A DNA stretch of 64,000 nucleotides from Yamagishiella unicocca. Taxonomy: Eukaryota > Chlorophyta > Chlorophyceae > Chlamydomonadales > Volvocaceae. Made by a program: the position numbers and the translations under genes. The notes below the pieces were generated by a model, which was given only the letters and a program-made list of their open reading frames with translations, ran no database searches and was not told where the DNA came from. Below, one piece after another: positions 23,678 through 35,225 of this stretch. How positions within the stretch are numbered: position 1 is the first letter of the stretch; each line of letters opens with the position of its first letter. Where the stretch lies: contig BDSL01000038.1 in NCBI GenBank assembly GCA_003116995.1, forward strand, positions 1 through 64,000. Direction: 5' to 3'.

Positions 23678-26600
23678 TCACACTCCCGACGTGTTGTTAT
23701 TCGCTCTGCCTGCCAGCGGTGTGACCTCCTGCTCGTTGAGTGCTCCCCGCATCCGCATCGAGACCTGGTTTACTAAGGTCATCAGCGTATTCCGCCGCAA
23801 GAAAAACATCTCAGCAATCACAAACATGGCCACCACCGCCAGGACCACGGCTAAAATGATCGCGTAGTTAATCGTGTGCTGCGTCGCCACCACCACCGTT
23901 GGGGTTGCCACGCTAGACGGTGTGACCGTTGTCTTGGTACTTGCCTGGTGATGAACATTACCGTCCACATTTGGCACTGCCGCAGGCGATGGGGATGGCG
24001 TTGGGGACGATTGAGGGTTGGGCAACGATCGAACCTCAGGCGACGGGAATGGCTTGGGCGCCGCTTGTGGCGGCGGGGCCGCAACTGTTGTTACGTTGGC
24101 CGGCCCGGTAGAGCTGCCAGCCCGCGAGGCAATAGCCTTAGCTACGTCGGCGCATGGCATGGACGTGAAGCCCACGCGATTGTTGCGGCGGTCGTACTAC
24201 ACGTGCAAGACGGGAATGGGTACACGTGGGGGGTGGGCGGTTGAGCAGGGCAGGATGAGTGGAGAGGGTGCCCGCACAATATCTCGACAATTGTTGCGTG
24301 AGCGTGGGCGGTTCCCCAGCAACAAGGGGAGTCAACCCTCCCAGCAACAAGGGGCGTCACCCAGCTGAACATGGAACCCCACTGTGCTCACCGCCACATT
24401 CCTCTCATCCTCCATGTCCTCCTTAACCCATCTTATTACGGGTAGCAGCATGGACAAGAACCCCTCCATGCCGCGCCTCTCCGTCCCCCCCATAATCGCG
24501 CGCGTCCCGCTCACCGTGATCACCACGTCACGCACGCTGATGCCGCCTATGAGCGTGCCAGACCCGCCGTTGTCGAAGATGCCCAGGCAATACTCGCCCG
24601 GCCGCGACAGGAACAGGTACCGCACCGGCGGGAGCACCAGGTGCGCGTTGCCCCCGAACACGAACTCCGCCGTGGGGAAGACCTTTTCGAGGTCCTTGAA
24701 ATTATCCGGGGCGTCCTTCCAGCAGATGTCATTGTACTGCGCGGGTAGTTGGGTAGGTTGTAGCGGGCAGGAATTGAGCGAAGGTTGAGGCCTAGGAACC
24801 GAGCCTGGAATATTGAGGCCTGGAAACCGAGAGAATGCTGCGATGACAGGTTGAAGGGCCATAGATGCATCATATCCAGGAGGAATGGGTTCCAGGCAGG
24901 GGGAAAACCCAAGGCGGCTTAGCCGCCAATCCGGCGAGGTGACGGCCACAACCCAGTCGCCAGTGCAAAGAAGACTATTCTGAGCCAGTGTTGATTTCTC
25001 CCGACGCAGCCAAGTGGGCTGGCGTAGTGTCTACTGCACTCGCGTCTGCCTCGCCCCACCCTCTTATTTCTCATCGGGCGAATCCGCGGTCTTACGCTAC
25101 CCCAGCCCAAGCCCAAGCATACCTGCGGGTCCGCGCCTGGAGTGGACTTGAGGCCGTGTGCAATCGCGTACGCCCCGATGGCCGAAGCCATGCTGTGAAA
25201 GGCGTCTGAGGGTAGGTACGTGAAGGTGGTGCCGCTGTCCAGCACCACGCCGTACCCCCGGTCAAACATTGACTGCATACGTTGCGGGGACGTGCAGCGG
25301 CGAAAGGGGATCACAAATTTGAGAGGCGCAAAGAGAACGAAGTCCGGCAAGCTGCAGGCAAGCACCCTGGCCTCATGATGGTGCGCCCAAAGCCCATGGC
25401 CTGCCTTCCGTTGCGGATGAGCCGGCCCGGCGAGTGCGGCAGCGCCTGCCACCCTGCCGCGGCTCACCGTGTCGAGGGTCAGCGCCTCGTCTCCTACAGT
25501 GATGCCGTCCATCTTGACGTTGTAGTAGTGGAGGTGCAGGTTGCTGATCAGTGGCGTATACACGGTCTTGGCGCCGGCGGGCATGGCCACGTCACCTGGG
25601 CGGGCGGCAGGCGGCGGCGGACGGGTTGTGGGGTCAGGGTGCGCCAGCAAGGGCGTGTTCGTTTTCACAAACACACCGCTTAGTGCTTCAAACGCGATGG
25701 CAGGAGGGGCGCACGAAATCATGAATGGTGAAGGTGTGACAGCGAGCAGGGGAAGGTTCGAATATTCACGAAGACGCTAGGCGGAACGTATGGAAGGAGA
25801 TGATGGCGGGGACAGTTGCAGGGAAAGGACTGGCAACTGGGCGGGACGGGCCACCCTCTCACCTAGAAGCAGTACGCCGTCCTTGGGGTATCCAAAACAC
25901 AGTGAAAACACGTCGTCAATGATGCCCCGGGCAACAAGCTGCGTGGCACGGCAGCGGGACAGGTTTGGATGATCAACATGGATCCTCGGCTCGGTCGAGA
26001 CAGCGGATTGCCCACGGTATCCTCAAGGTAGGCACGCCATGACGTTTTAATGCTGTCCCTGTTTTCTGCCACGCAGCCGGCAATTATGTGTATATGTGCA
26101 GTGAGCGCGCGCGGCCGACGAACCCACACGCACACAACTGGTTCCCATTCGCAAATCAGGGCAGAGGGAGGCGACACATTCAGCGAGGTTGGGCCGGTGG
26201 TGTTCACCTGGCTCTGGAAGGCGTTGTGGTTGTTGCCCATGCCCATGATACCGTCCGCCATCTGCCGGTAGATCTCGCCCGTCTCGCCGTTCTCGCAGCC
26301 GAACACCATCCGCACAGGCGGCTGGTTGTCAGGGAAGCCGAATGTGTCCTCAAGCAACCACCCCTCGCTGCTGCTGCGCTCGGCTGCAATACGAAGGCAG
26401 GACGCAGTCGGGGATCGGGTGCAAGCCGTAAGCGTGTGCGGTTGCGCCAGGACACGCAAGGTTCCGGTGGACGGTTCGCGATGGTAGGCAGACGGGGTTA
26501 GCTGGGGGAGCAAAGTGTGGCCATTCCTCCACAGCAATCCCCCGCATCGCAATCGGACGCCGCCATACCCAAGTCGAAACAGTGCTTCCGGTACCAGGAG

Positions 26601-28833
26601 CGATGCGAGCAGCCGCGAGAGCTGTGCACCAGAAAGGTGCTGGTCAACACACACCCTGCGCTACATCGCCCCCACCCCTGGCCCCCGCCCAGATGTCCGT
26701 CCCCTTCACTCCCCAGCCACTCCCAGGATTTCGCTGTGCACTTCCAAGTACATGTCGAGGACCGAAACGGTTGGGCACCGACAGCCGTGGGGCACCACCC
26801 GCAGCCCCTTCCGATCAGGCGATCAAACCCCGATGAGCCCTTCACTCTGGAGCCCACAAACACTCTGGAGCCCACAAACACTCTGGAGCCCACAAACACT
26901 CTGGAGCCCACAAACACTCTGGAGCCCACAAACACTCTGGAGCCCACAAACACTCTGGAGCCCACAAACACTCTGGAGCCCACAAACACTCTGGAGCCCA
27001 CAAACACTCTGGAGCCCACAAACACTCTGGAGCCCACAAACACTCTGGAGCCCACAAACACTCTGGAGCCCACAAACACTCTGGAGCCCACAAACACTCT
27101 GGAGCCCACAAACACTCTGGAGCCCACAAACACTCTGGAGCCCACAAACACTCTGGAGCCCACAAACACTCTGGAGCCCACAAACACTCTGGAGCCCACA
27201 AACACGAATACTTTAAACCCCCCAGGCTACCCTGCAGACCCCCATCATTACCCAGCCAGCCAACCTAGCACCTACCCGCCGTACGGAGGGATTCTTCCCT
27301 ACCCACCATACGTCCTGGCGTAGTAGCAGCGGTCGTTGTTGCAGGAGCACGCGGGCGTCCCGCAGTTGCACAGCGGGTCCTTGCAGCCCAGCTTCTTGGC
27401 GGTGGTGGATTTGTCGGGGTCGAACCACTCGTCCTGGAGGCCGGCCGGCAGCGGGGGGAGCGCAAAGGAGGGAGTGGGATGGTTGCCAGGTCGCGGGGCC
27501 GCAATGATGCCAGGTGATGGACGGTCTAGGGTGCCCACGGGACGAAAGTGCCGTAGTAGCAGTGTGGGTGTGGATGCGTAGCCCTGGCCATCAAGACGCA
27601 TCGCGCATGTACAAGGGACAGGGAGGGTGGAGGCGGAGCAAACCAGCGATGAGTCGACGCGTGACAGGCTCTTGCCATTCCGCGGTTCAGCTTTATCTAA
27701 CACATGACAGCCTCTCACACGGAGGCTCGGGCTGGCAGCTGTTTGATCTGTGCTGCGGTGCATGTGGGTCATCGGGGCAGAGAGAGACCGTAATGTGGGT
27801 CGGAGATCGGGTGACAGGAGAAGAGTCAATGGGTGGGTTTGCGCACGGCTGTCCACCACGACTTTGCTTCCTAAGGACACCGGAACACAGCGTATCCCGA
27901 GCGTGTCCAACATGTGGGTCAGTCCCACTGTTGCGATACGAATGGGCGACGAGAGGCGGAATTGCTGGTGCAGGACGCCTGCAAGGCGTTCGGCATCCCC
28001 ATGACGCCAGATAATGCTAACATAGTAAACGACGCCCAACCCATTCGACCTTCATATGACAATCCGAATGGGCGGCGGCGGCATGGTTCAGAGCTGCCCC
28101 GTCCACGTTTAGAACACCGTGTCTCAGGCCTCAGCATTTGCGCTTTGGCCGCAGCGGCAGTGTTGTGCTGTGCAGGTCCTGTGCTTGCTTGCAATGGGCC
28201 CCCTGCCGGGAAACTGGACGCAGCCATGGATGCAGGGCGACCCGGCGCGGAGGTCAAGCTAATCCTCAAGCCCATGCATTTGCACCCCTGGTCACGGTCA
28301 CGGCAACAGTTGGCCTCTTCGTACTTCCGTACCGTCCGTTACGCATGGCTTCGTAGACGGGGGGGGAGGAATAGCAGACGCACCAGAAGGACAGCGGTCA
28401 GCTTCCGGTAGCTGCTTCCCCACCTGATGTTTGCCGCAGTGGGCGCAATCTTTGCACGGTATGTACGTGATCGTGCTCCCAGTGTCGATGATCACGCTAA
28501 ATTCACGCGCTGGTGTCCCCAGCTTAAGCGTGGTATAGAAGTACCTGTGCTGGCGGCGGTCAAAAGTCTGACCACTAGGCGTTGATGCAAGAAGCCAGTC
28601 CGTAAGCCGGGAGGAGTGTCTCACCCGACTTCACGCACGGATCCTTCCACAGGTAGTGCTCCACTACGCAACAGATGTCTCCGCAAGTTCGGACTATCGC
28701 GCTGGCGCAGAGGGACCATGAAACCACCGAGTTGGTGCGAGGGGTTATTCAACACTGTGCTTTCACCCTCAGCAATGGCTGTTGACGAAAGGCTAACGGC
28801 TAAAGCCAGCATAAGAACTACCCCCCAAAGCAT
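23678..28833 (-). CDS. membrane-anchored pepsin-type (A1) aspartyl protease
   Basis: Nine exons join in phase: 28639-28833, 28424-28567, 27307-27433, 26208-26383, 25863-25938, 25468-25595, 25123-25272, 24515-24736 and 23678-24196, giving 578 aa. The N-terminus is a signal peptide (start MLWGVVLMLALAVSLSSTAIA). The first catalytic Asp is in FSVIIDTGST (exon 2) and the second in GVVLDSGTTFTYLP (exon 7). Exons 2-3 are Cys-rich (CKDCAHCGKH, CNCGTPACSCNNDRCYYA), as in plant nucellin-like A1 proteases. After YDRRNNRVGFTSMPC come a Pro/Ser/Thr-rich stalk, one C-terminal membrane helix (YAIILAVVLAVVAMFVIAEM) and a short basic tail. It is therefore predicted to be a secretory-pathway or cell-surface endopeptidase. 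Intron 3 (26384-27306) carries a large minisatellite. Confidence 0.92.
26844..27204. repeat. 18-bp minisatellite, about 20 copies, intronic
   Basis: About 20 near-perfect head-to-tail copies of ACTCTGGAGCCCACAAAC lie in intron 3 of the aspartyl protease gene. The unit length is a multiple of three and contains no stop in the open frames, so long artificial ORFs appear on both strands. Confidence 0.97.
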
Positions 28834-29197
28834 CTTTGCGCGGCTCGCTGGGCGCTTCCCTCAAGGGGGTAGTGAAGGGAAGGCTTTGCTTAAGGTAATA
28901 AATTTACATGCTCATATACGCGTTATTATCAACATGCTCTCCTAAGCTGCTATGATGACATCAGTTCTCCCGGGCTGCCGGGCAATACCACCGAAAATGC
29001 AGTACGAAAGCTCAACTCATCGATGATTGTCGACTTCGCAGTCTGCGCTTTTGCTCCAATTGCATAGGTTGATATACACCCCCATTATTTTGACACAGCA
29101 ATAGTTAGGGCGCCTGAGACTAAATCACTTGCAGTCCCAATACCGGGGAACAACGGGACACACCAGAATTTCGGGCTTAACGGAAGCAAGGACAAAT
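28834..29197. other. divergent promoter region
   Basis: These 364 bp separate the start codons of the divergent aspartyl protease (-) and CobW (+) genes, so both promoters must be here. No TATA box or known operator is recognised. Confidence 0.6.
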
Positions 29198-32100
29198 ATG
29201 GATGACGAAGAAGTCCCATTAGCCCTGGCGTTCGAGGATGTGTCAGGTACCTGGGTGTCGTGGCGTCTCCGCTACGTGAATGGCGGTACCTAAATTGCTA
29301 CTCCGCGCTCGTCATGTAGGAGATCTTCCAAACAAAGAAGAGCCACAGCCGGAGACAACCACAGTACCGGTCACTATCGTCACAGGTCAGAGGGCTCGGG
29401 CCTGGGAACGGAGCGGCGTGGGCCCGACGGCCGACAGCACTTCGTGCGGAGTGCGAAGCTTTTATAATATATACCTAGACTCCGATTTGCGCAGAGTTCC
29501 TGAGGGGCGGTTGAGGGACGTTTTGCTCCGGCGTGTATGGAAGTGAGAAGTCGCAAGGGCGCCACGCGATGTTGGGGACGGAAGGGACTCGTACTGGAGG
29601 TTTCGAAACGATTGGATGGAGGCCGAGACCGGCTGGCCTTCAGTGCAACTTGAGGAGGCAGGTAGAAGAATGCTGACTCATCTCGCAGCCCACGTGTCTC
29701 TATCTGCCTGCGTCTGCAGCTAGGAATCCGGACGCGCGTGCGCCGCCGTACAGGAAGCGTGGCCATTGCCTTGCAGGCGACTGTCCATTTGGCATGGGGA
29801 CAAATTCGTGGGCGGTGCGTCTGTATGCAGCACCTCCCATCCGTGCATATCGAAGGTGCTGTCCTTATGCCAACCAATAAAAGCCGTGCCTGCTGATACC
29901 TGCATGCTGTGGGTTGCCTGGTGCCCAATCCGCAGGCTTCCTGGGCGCGGGGAAGACGACACTGGTGAAGAACATTCTGACAGCGGACCACGGCTACCGG
30001 ATCGCCGTCATCCTAAACGAATTCGGCGAGGGAGTGGGGATTGAGAGCAGCTTCGTGCAGTCGCAGCAGGTGGGTGGGGGGCGTATAGAAACCGTTTTAC
30101 GCAACGAGACAGGATAGTTGGCGCATAGTCGTCGGACACCAATTTTGTGGGCGCATGCTGGAGCACTGGAACTGGGTGGGGGGCGAGAGAGGGGGTGGGT
30201 CGCGGGGCGACGTAGTTATGTGGGTGAGTGGAGGGAGGCGGGGGGGCGGGGGCTTGTGGGTCGCCCAAGGTTGCGCGTGCGCAGTGGTGGCTATGTGTAT
30301 CTGTGCGCGTGTGTGGCATACCGACTTGAGTCGCGTACTGATGACGCAATGACTTGTGAAGGAATCCCGGGGTCCCTGCGCTACCTTGTCCTGTCGGTAC
30401 CGCCCTTCCGTTACTTTGCCTTACTTGCCCACCTACCTGACTTTGCCTTACTCGCCCACCTACCTTTGCCTTACTTGCCCACCTACCTGTCTAACTACCT
30501 ACCTAACCCACTCCGCAGACCTCCAGCACTCCCGCCTAACCAGCTTTACGCAGCAGCTAATCCCACCTCCCTCCGTCACCCCACCAGACTCAAATCGACC
30601 CCACAACACCCCGTACGCCTGCACCGCCACCCACGCCTTGCAGGGCCTGCAGGGCAACGATGGCGAATGGGTGGAACTCACCAACGGCTGCATGTGCTGC
30701 GCAGTCAAGTCGGACTTCCTGCAAGCCCTGGAGAGCCTACTGGAGCGACCCGGGGGTCGGCGGTTCGACTATATCCTCATTGAGACCTCCGGCCTCGCCA
30801 ACCCCGGGCCCATCGCCACGGCGCTGTGGACTGACGTCGAGCTGGAGTCGCGGGTCAGCTTGGACGGCGTAGTGACGGTTGTGGACGCGGTCAACATCGA
30901 CCGCCAGCTGCACGAGCCGCGGCCGCGGGGAGTGGTCAACGAGGCGCAGGTGCAGGTGGCGTACGCGGACATCGTGGTGCTCAACAAGGTGCGGTCGGGG
31001 TGAGGGCAGCGGGTAAAAGCGTAAAGCGGCATGGGAGAAAATATGATAGTAATAGTATTACTATTATTGTAGGATAGAATGCGAGGGCAGCGGCAGCGGA
31101 TGTCCGCGGGATGTCTAGAAACTAGAATGTTCGGCACCAAAGTGCTGCTGAACATACGACGCGCCCGCGCCAGCAGCAGCACCGCAACCTCCCTGGAGCC
31201 CACCGGTTGCCGCGGCCCTCCGCCTGCAGCTGGACCTGGTGGAGGAGGAGGCGCTCACTCGGGCGGAGGCGGACATCCGCGCCATCAACAGCGGGGTCAA
31301 CATAGTGCGCACGCAGCGCAGTATGGTCGACCTGAAGCTGATCCTGAACAGGAACGGGTACAGGTGGGTGGGTGGGTGGGTGGGTGGGCACGTAGGGCGA
31401 CAGGAGCGGTGAGGGCGGCGTGGGAACACGGCAAGCGGCGAGGCCCATGGATGGCGTTCGCACAGACGTCGGGACGGGGGCACGATGGAAGCGGTTGCGG
31501 TCGTGGTGGCTGCTGTTAATGCTGCTGTTGTCTCGGTGATAGCAGCCGTAGTGGATGCTGCTGCTGCTGCTGTTGTGGCGGTGATAGCAGCCGTAGTGCC
31601 TGGCACCCAGCCCCCCAACTCGCCTGTGCCCCTTTCCCCTTCCCCCCCTCCTCCTCCTCCTCCTCCTCCTCCTCCTCCTCCTCCTCCTCCTCCTCCTCCT
31701 GTCGCCACAGCCACAAGGGCGAGCTGTGCCTGCCCCCCATTGCGGAGGCGGACGACGAGGCCAGCGACGCCCCGCCTGGCGCCCCCGGCACCTGCACGCC
31801 GGAGCGCACGAGCTTCGCCGGAGAGGCCCCCACACGCCGCCGCTCCACCGGCCTCTCGTGCTGCTCCTCTCGGGCGCACAGCTTCCACGCCCGCCCGGGC
31901 GCCGCGGGCGCTATCGCAGCAGCCGCCGCGGCCGCCGTGGCGGCATGCGGTGGCTCCAGTGGTGCGGGGTCTGCGGACATGTCGCCATCTGGCTCGCTGG
32001 TGTCGCCGTCGCCGCTGCTGACCGCCGCAGCGCTGCACACCCCGACCCACGGGTCGCAGGCGGCTTCTGACGGCGACCCGGACCACGTGCACGACAACCA

Positions 32101-33042
32101 GGTTTCCACCATCAGCCTGCGCTGCGAGCACCCGGTGGATCTGGACAGGTGGGGAGGAGATGGAAGCCCTGGTCCAGAGTTGGCGGGGGCCGGGGCGGAG
32201 GGACGCGGGAATGGGGCGGGCCGGGGAATGCGGAAATGGGTCGGAGCGGAGGGACGCGGGATTGGGTCGGGGGGGTGCAGAAACGGGGCGTTTTTGAGGA
32301 AGACGGGAACCGCAAACGGGGTGGGGCGGGGGATGCGGAAATGCGGACCAGGCAGGCACCACGCTGGCGCCGAGGGCTCCTGCAGCAGCTGCCTAGGCCC
32401 CTTGTGTAGTTGTTTGGTAACGTGCATGTGTATGCCACGTCATCGCCCTGCTGCCTCCTTGTCCCGCCGTGCCTTTCCCCTCCCCCGCTCTTACCGCGGT
32501 TGCCCACGCAGGTTCAAGTCGTGGGTGGACCACTTGCTGTGGGACCGCGACTCCCGGCCCGAGGAGATATACCGCATGAAGGGGCTGGTGTCGGTGTCGG
32601 GCAGCGACAACAAGTACATGCTGCAGGTGCGGCTGGGCGGGGTTCGCAGGGGCGGAGTCGGGTCAGGGCTGTGCAGACACGAGGAAAGTTGCACCATGGA
32701 AGGCTGCGTGGGTCGTGGATTACCCTCAACTGGCTGAAAGAGGCCAAACAGGAGAGAAAGATGCTGCCACTCGGTGCATTGGGGATTGGACATCCACAGA
32801 GGGGATGCACTCGTTGGCGATTGTGGGCATGGGAGCGCACGTGTATGCTGACGTGTTACCGTGCACCAACGCGCTGCCTCTTACCTGCCACCTGCCAGGC
32901 TGTTTACGAGCTGTACGAGGTGGTTTCGGGGCCGGAGTGGCAGGCGAGCGAGGCCCGCAACACCCGGCTGGTGCTTATCGGCCGCAACCTCAGGCCCACC
33001 GCCATCAAGGCATCGTGGGCGGAGTTGGTTGGCCAGCAGTGA
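29198..33042 (+). CDS. CobW/COG0523-family GTPase (metallochaperone type)
   Basis: Eight exons join in phase: 29198-29246, 29320-29385, 29936-30069, 30644-30988, 31230-31363, 31711-32148, 32512-32626 and 32899-33042, 474 aa. The P-loop is GFLGAGKTT, the Walker B region YILIETSGLANPGP, the guanine-specificity motif NKLD is split over an intron, and the family metal site is CMCC in TNGCMCCAV. The C-terminal CobW_C domain (FKSWVDHLLW ... RLVLIGRNL) is present. These GTPases insert or deliver metals such as zinc or cobalt to client proteins. Exon 6 adds about 100 residues of Ala/Ser/Pro-rich, partly His-containing sequence just before the HVHDNQVSTISL motif that opens the C-terminal domain. No transit peptide is evident, so the protein is probably cytosolic. 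The metal and client cannot be told from sequence. Confidence 0.92.
30088..30170 (+). repeat. dispersed intronic repeat A, copy 1
   Basis: About 83 bp in CobW intron 3, starting about 18 nt after the 5' splice site. It matches 50908-50990 closely and in the same orientation; shared segments include GGACAC and TTTTGTGGGCGCATGCTGG. Confidence 0.9.
31641..31700 (+). repeat. (CTC)n simple repeat
   Basis: About 20 units of CTC form the pyrimidine tract directly before the acceptor of CobW exon 6. Confidence 0.95.
32044..32055. repeat. palindrome family GACCCACGGGTC
   Basis: Member inside the low-complexity part of CobW exon 6, so it is coding here. Confidence 0.9.
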
Positions 33043-35225
33043 ACGCTGGTGGGCGGCGGGGGCTCCACGCCGCGGCAGGCGACGAAGGGCCGTGGTGGGA
33101 CTTGTCGGGTCGCCAGGAAGTGAGCTGAGCGGCCCCAGCTACAGCCCACAGCGGCGCCCGCGGCGGGCAGCGCAGGGAGGCTCTCGTTTGAAGGTTCGTG
33201 CTGCCGCAGCGAATGGCGGGACTTCGACTGGGTTCGAGCGCTGCCGGCTCCGGACTCATGCATGCCGGTTTTTCCCATTCTCGGGCCTGCCGTGTGAGCC
33301 CTACATGCAGAGGAGAAAGTTGACCCGGGTTTTTTGCGGAGCTTGTGGGCGTAGTTTCGGAGTGCGCCGTGGGGACCTCGTCGACAGGCGCTTGCGCCGC
33401 CTAGTGAAGCCCTGCCGTGCCCTGTGGATGCGAAGTTCTCGTCAGTTTTTTTGCAGATACTGGTGTTGGGGTATGTACCGCAGATCCCAATTTAATTCGC
33501 AATTCTTAGGCGCTGATAGTGCGTGTCTGTGCACCCGCATTCATCCGCGCATCGTCGCCGTCACTTAGTACGTTAGGTTCCGCTTTTGGACATAATCGAC
33601 CCCTTGGTGAAGATGTCGACCCCTTGGTGAAGATGTTCGACCCCTTGGTGAAGATGTTCGACCCCTTGGTGAAGATGTTCGACCCCTTGGTGAAGATGTC
33701 GACCCCTTGGTGAAGATGTTCGATCCCTTGGTGAAGATGTTCGACCCCTTGGTGAAGATGTCGACCCCTTGGTGAAGATGTCGACCCCTTGGTGAAGATG
33801 TTCGACCCCTTGGTGAAGATGTTCGACCCCTTGGTGAAGATGTTCGACCCCTGGTGGAACGGAGGGGAGGCGATCCGCGATCCGCCCTCGGGAACGCGGG
33901 CGGGAGCGAAATAGCACTTGCCCAAGCTGTCTCGATCTTGTTTGTTCTCACCACGGATTGTTTCTTCTTTGGAGGCATGGCGGGCTGTCGACCAAAGTCG
34001 AGATGCAAGCCGGATGCCCGGTAACACGGCAATGTGGCGCCTGCACTGGGGGACCGGTTGTGGGTCGTCGTGACATGTGGGCGACACCTGAAGCCAAACG
34101 CTACGTCTGCGTCAGTTCGCACCAGAGATGCCCATTCGAACTTTCGCGGGTGCCTCCCTGGAGCCGCTGGTGGCCTCATTGACTCACGTGCGCTGGTAGG
34201 AAAGCTTGACCCGGGGGAAGTCTGCCCCACGCTGTACATAGAGCAGCGACGCTAATTTCTCTCTCATACATCTATTATCGTACCAGTGCCGTACCGGTAG
34301 TGCTGGGCGGCCCCTAGATGGGCCGCTGCCCGGCCGTGCCTTATGGGCCTCCGAATAAATCGGTCAGGAGGGACGGTCGTACGGAGCGACCACGTGAGGC
34401 GTGACCACCTGATGGATTTGTCATCACCGCCGGAGGAAGATATTAGAGGACACTTTATGCATATCGGCATGTGCAGGGCCTTGTTTGCTTTCGGGAATGG
34501 TTTCCCCCAAATAGGTTTCTTGGATGACGAGGTTCGGAGCACGGTATTGGTCGGCTGATACTGTTGCAGCTGTCTTAAATATGAAGGGGATATAGCCTGC
34601 ATAGCTGTCATGCACAGCTGAACCTGCCACGTAGTTTGGGTTTAAACGCTAGGCGACGTATCCGGTACAGCACTTGGGCGAACCGGCGGCGTCTGGAGGA
34701 CGTGATTGGCTTCAGCTTCCTTACCAGCGGAGCTTCCTCACGTACGCCTGACGCATCGATCGCTGTAAACAAGAGTACTGGGTAATATGCAGCGTCCTTC
34801 TGTCCGTGCTCTACTGAGCTTAAGCTAAAATGCATGAGCAGCAGCATCGGGCGGGGATGGTGGCGTGTCATCGTGCCGACATGGTTGCATTGTTGACAAA
34901 TCATAAGTTTGGGCACTGTATGTGGAAGAAATCAAGAAGTACAGTCTGCCATGTAATTGCAACATCTTGGCTTTATCCGTGGTGCTTTCACCAAAGGGGC
35001 GATGGGGGTAAAGCCATGTGATCGCAGTGTTTGTTGGTTTGTGCCGGTAAGGGCCGGTAGTGGGGACGGTTGGTGGCTGCGATGCGTGTGCTGCCATGGA
35101 CCTTAAGAATGTAGCACAGCCCATTATAATGGTATATTGTACTCGTGTAGGATACTGATTTGTACATACGCGTGGTCCTCTATCACTTCTTCTTGCGCGC
35201 GGTGTGTGGCGTAGACGTGGCCGCG
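33043..35225. other. intergenic region with minisatellite
   Basis: Apart from the minisatellite at 33597-33850 no gene is supported. Frames at 33.9-35.2 kb are short and unconserved in appearance. The last part must hold the promoter of the CBP3-like gene. Confidence 0.5.
33597..33850. repeat. 20/21-bp minisatellite, about 12 copies
   Basis: Tandem copies of TCGACCCCTTGGTGAAGATG, with or without one extra T, run from about 550 nt after the CobW stop. Copies of 20 and 21 bp are mixed. The frames across it are artefacts of the repeat. Confidence 0.95.

Noticed and set aside
26515..27323. Long open frames made of repeated Thr-Leu-Glu-Pro-Thr-Asn (plus) or Val-Phe-Val-Gly-Ser-Arg (minus)
   Set aside because: They are translations of the 18-bp intronic minisatellite, open on both strands, with no start context or conserved flanks.
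33506..34239. Minus-strand frames rich in HLHQGV/EHLHQG
   Set aside because: Translations of the 20/21-bp minisatellite; alternating unit length breaks any stable frame.
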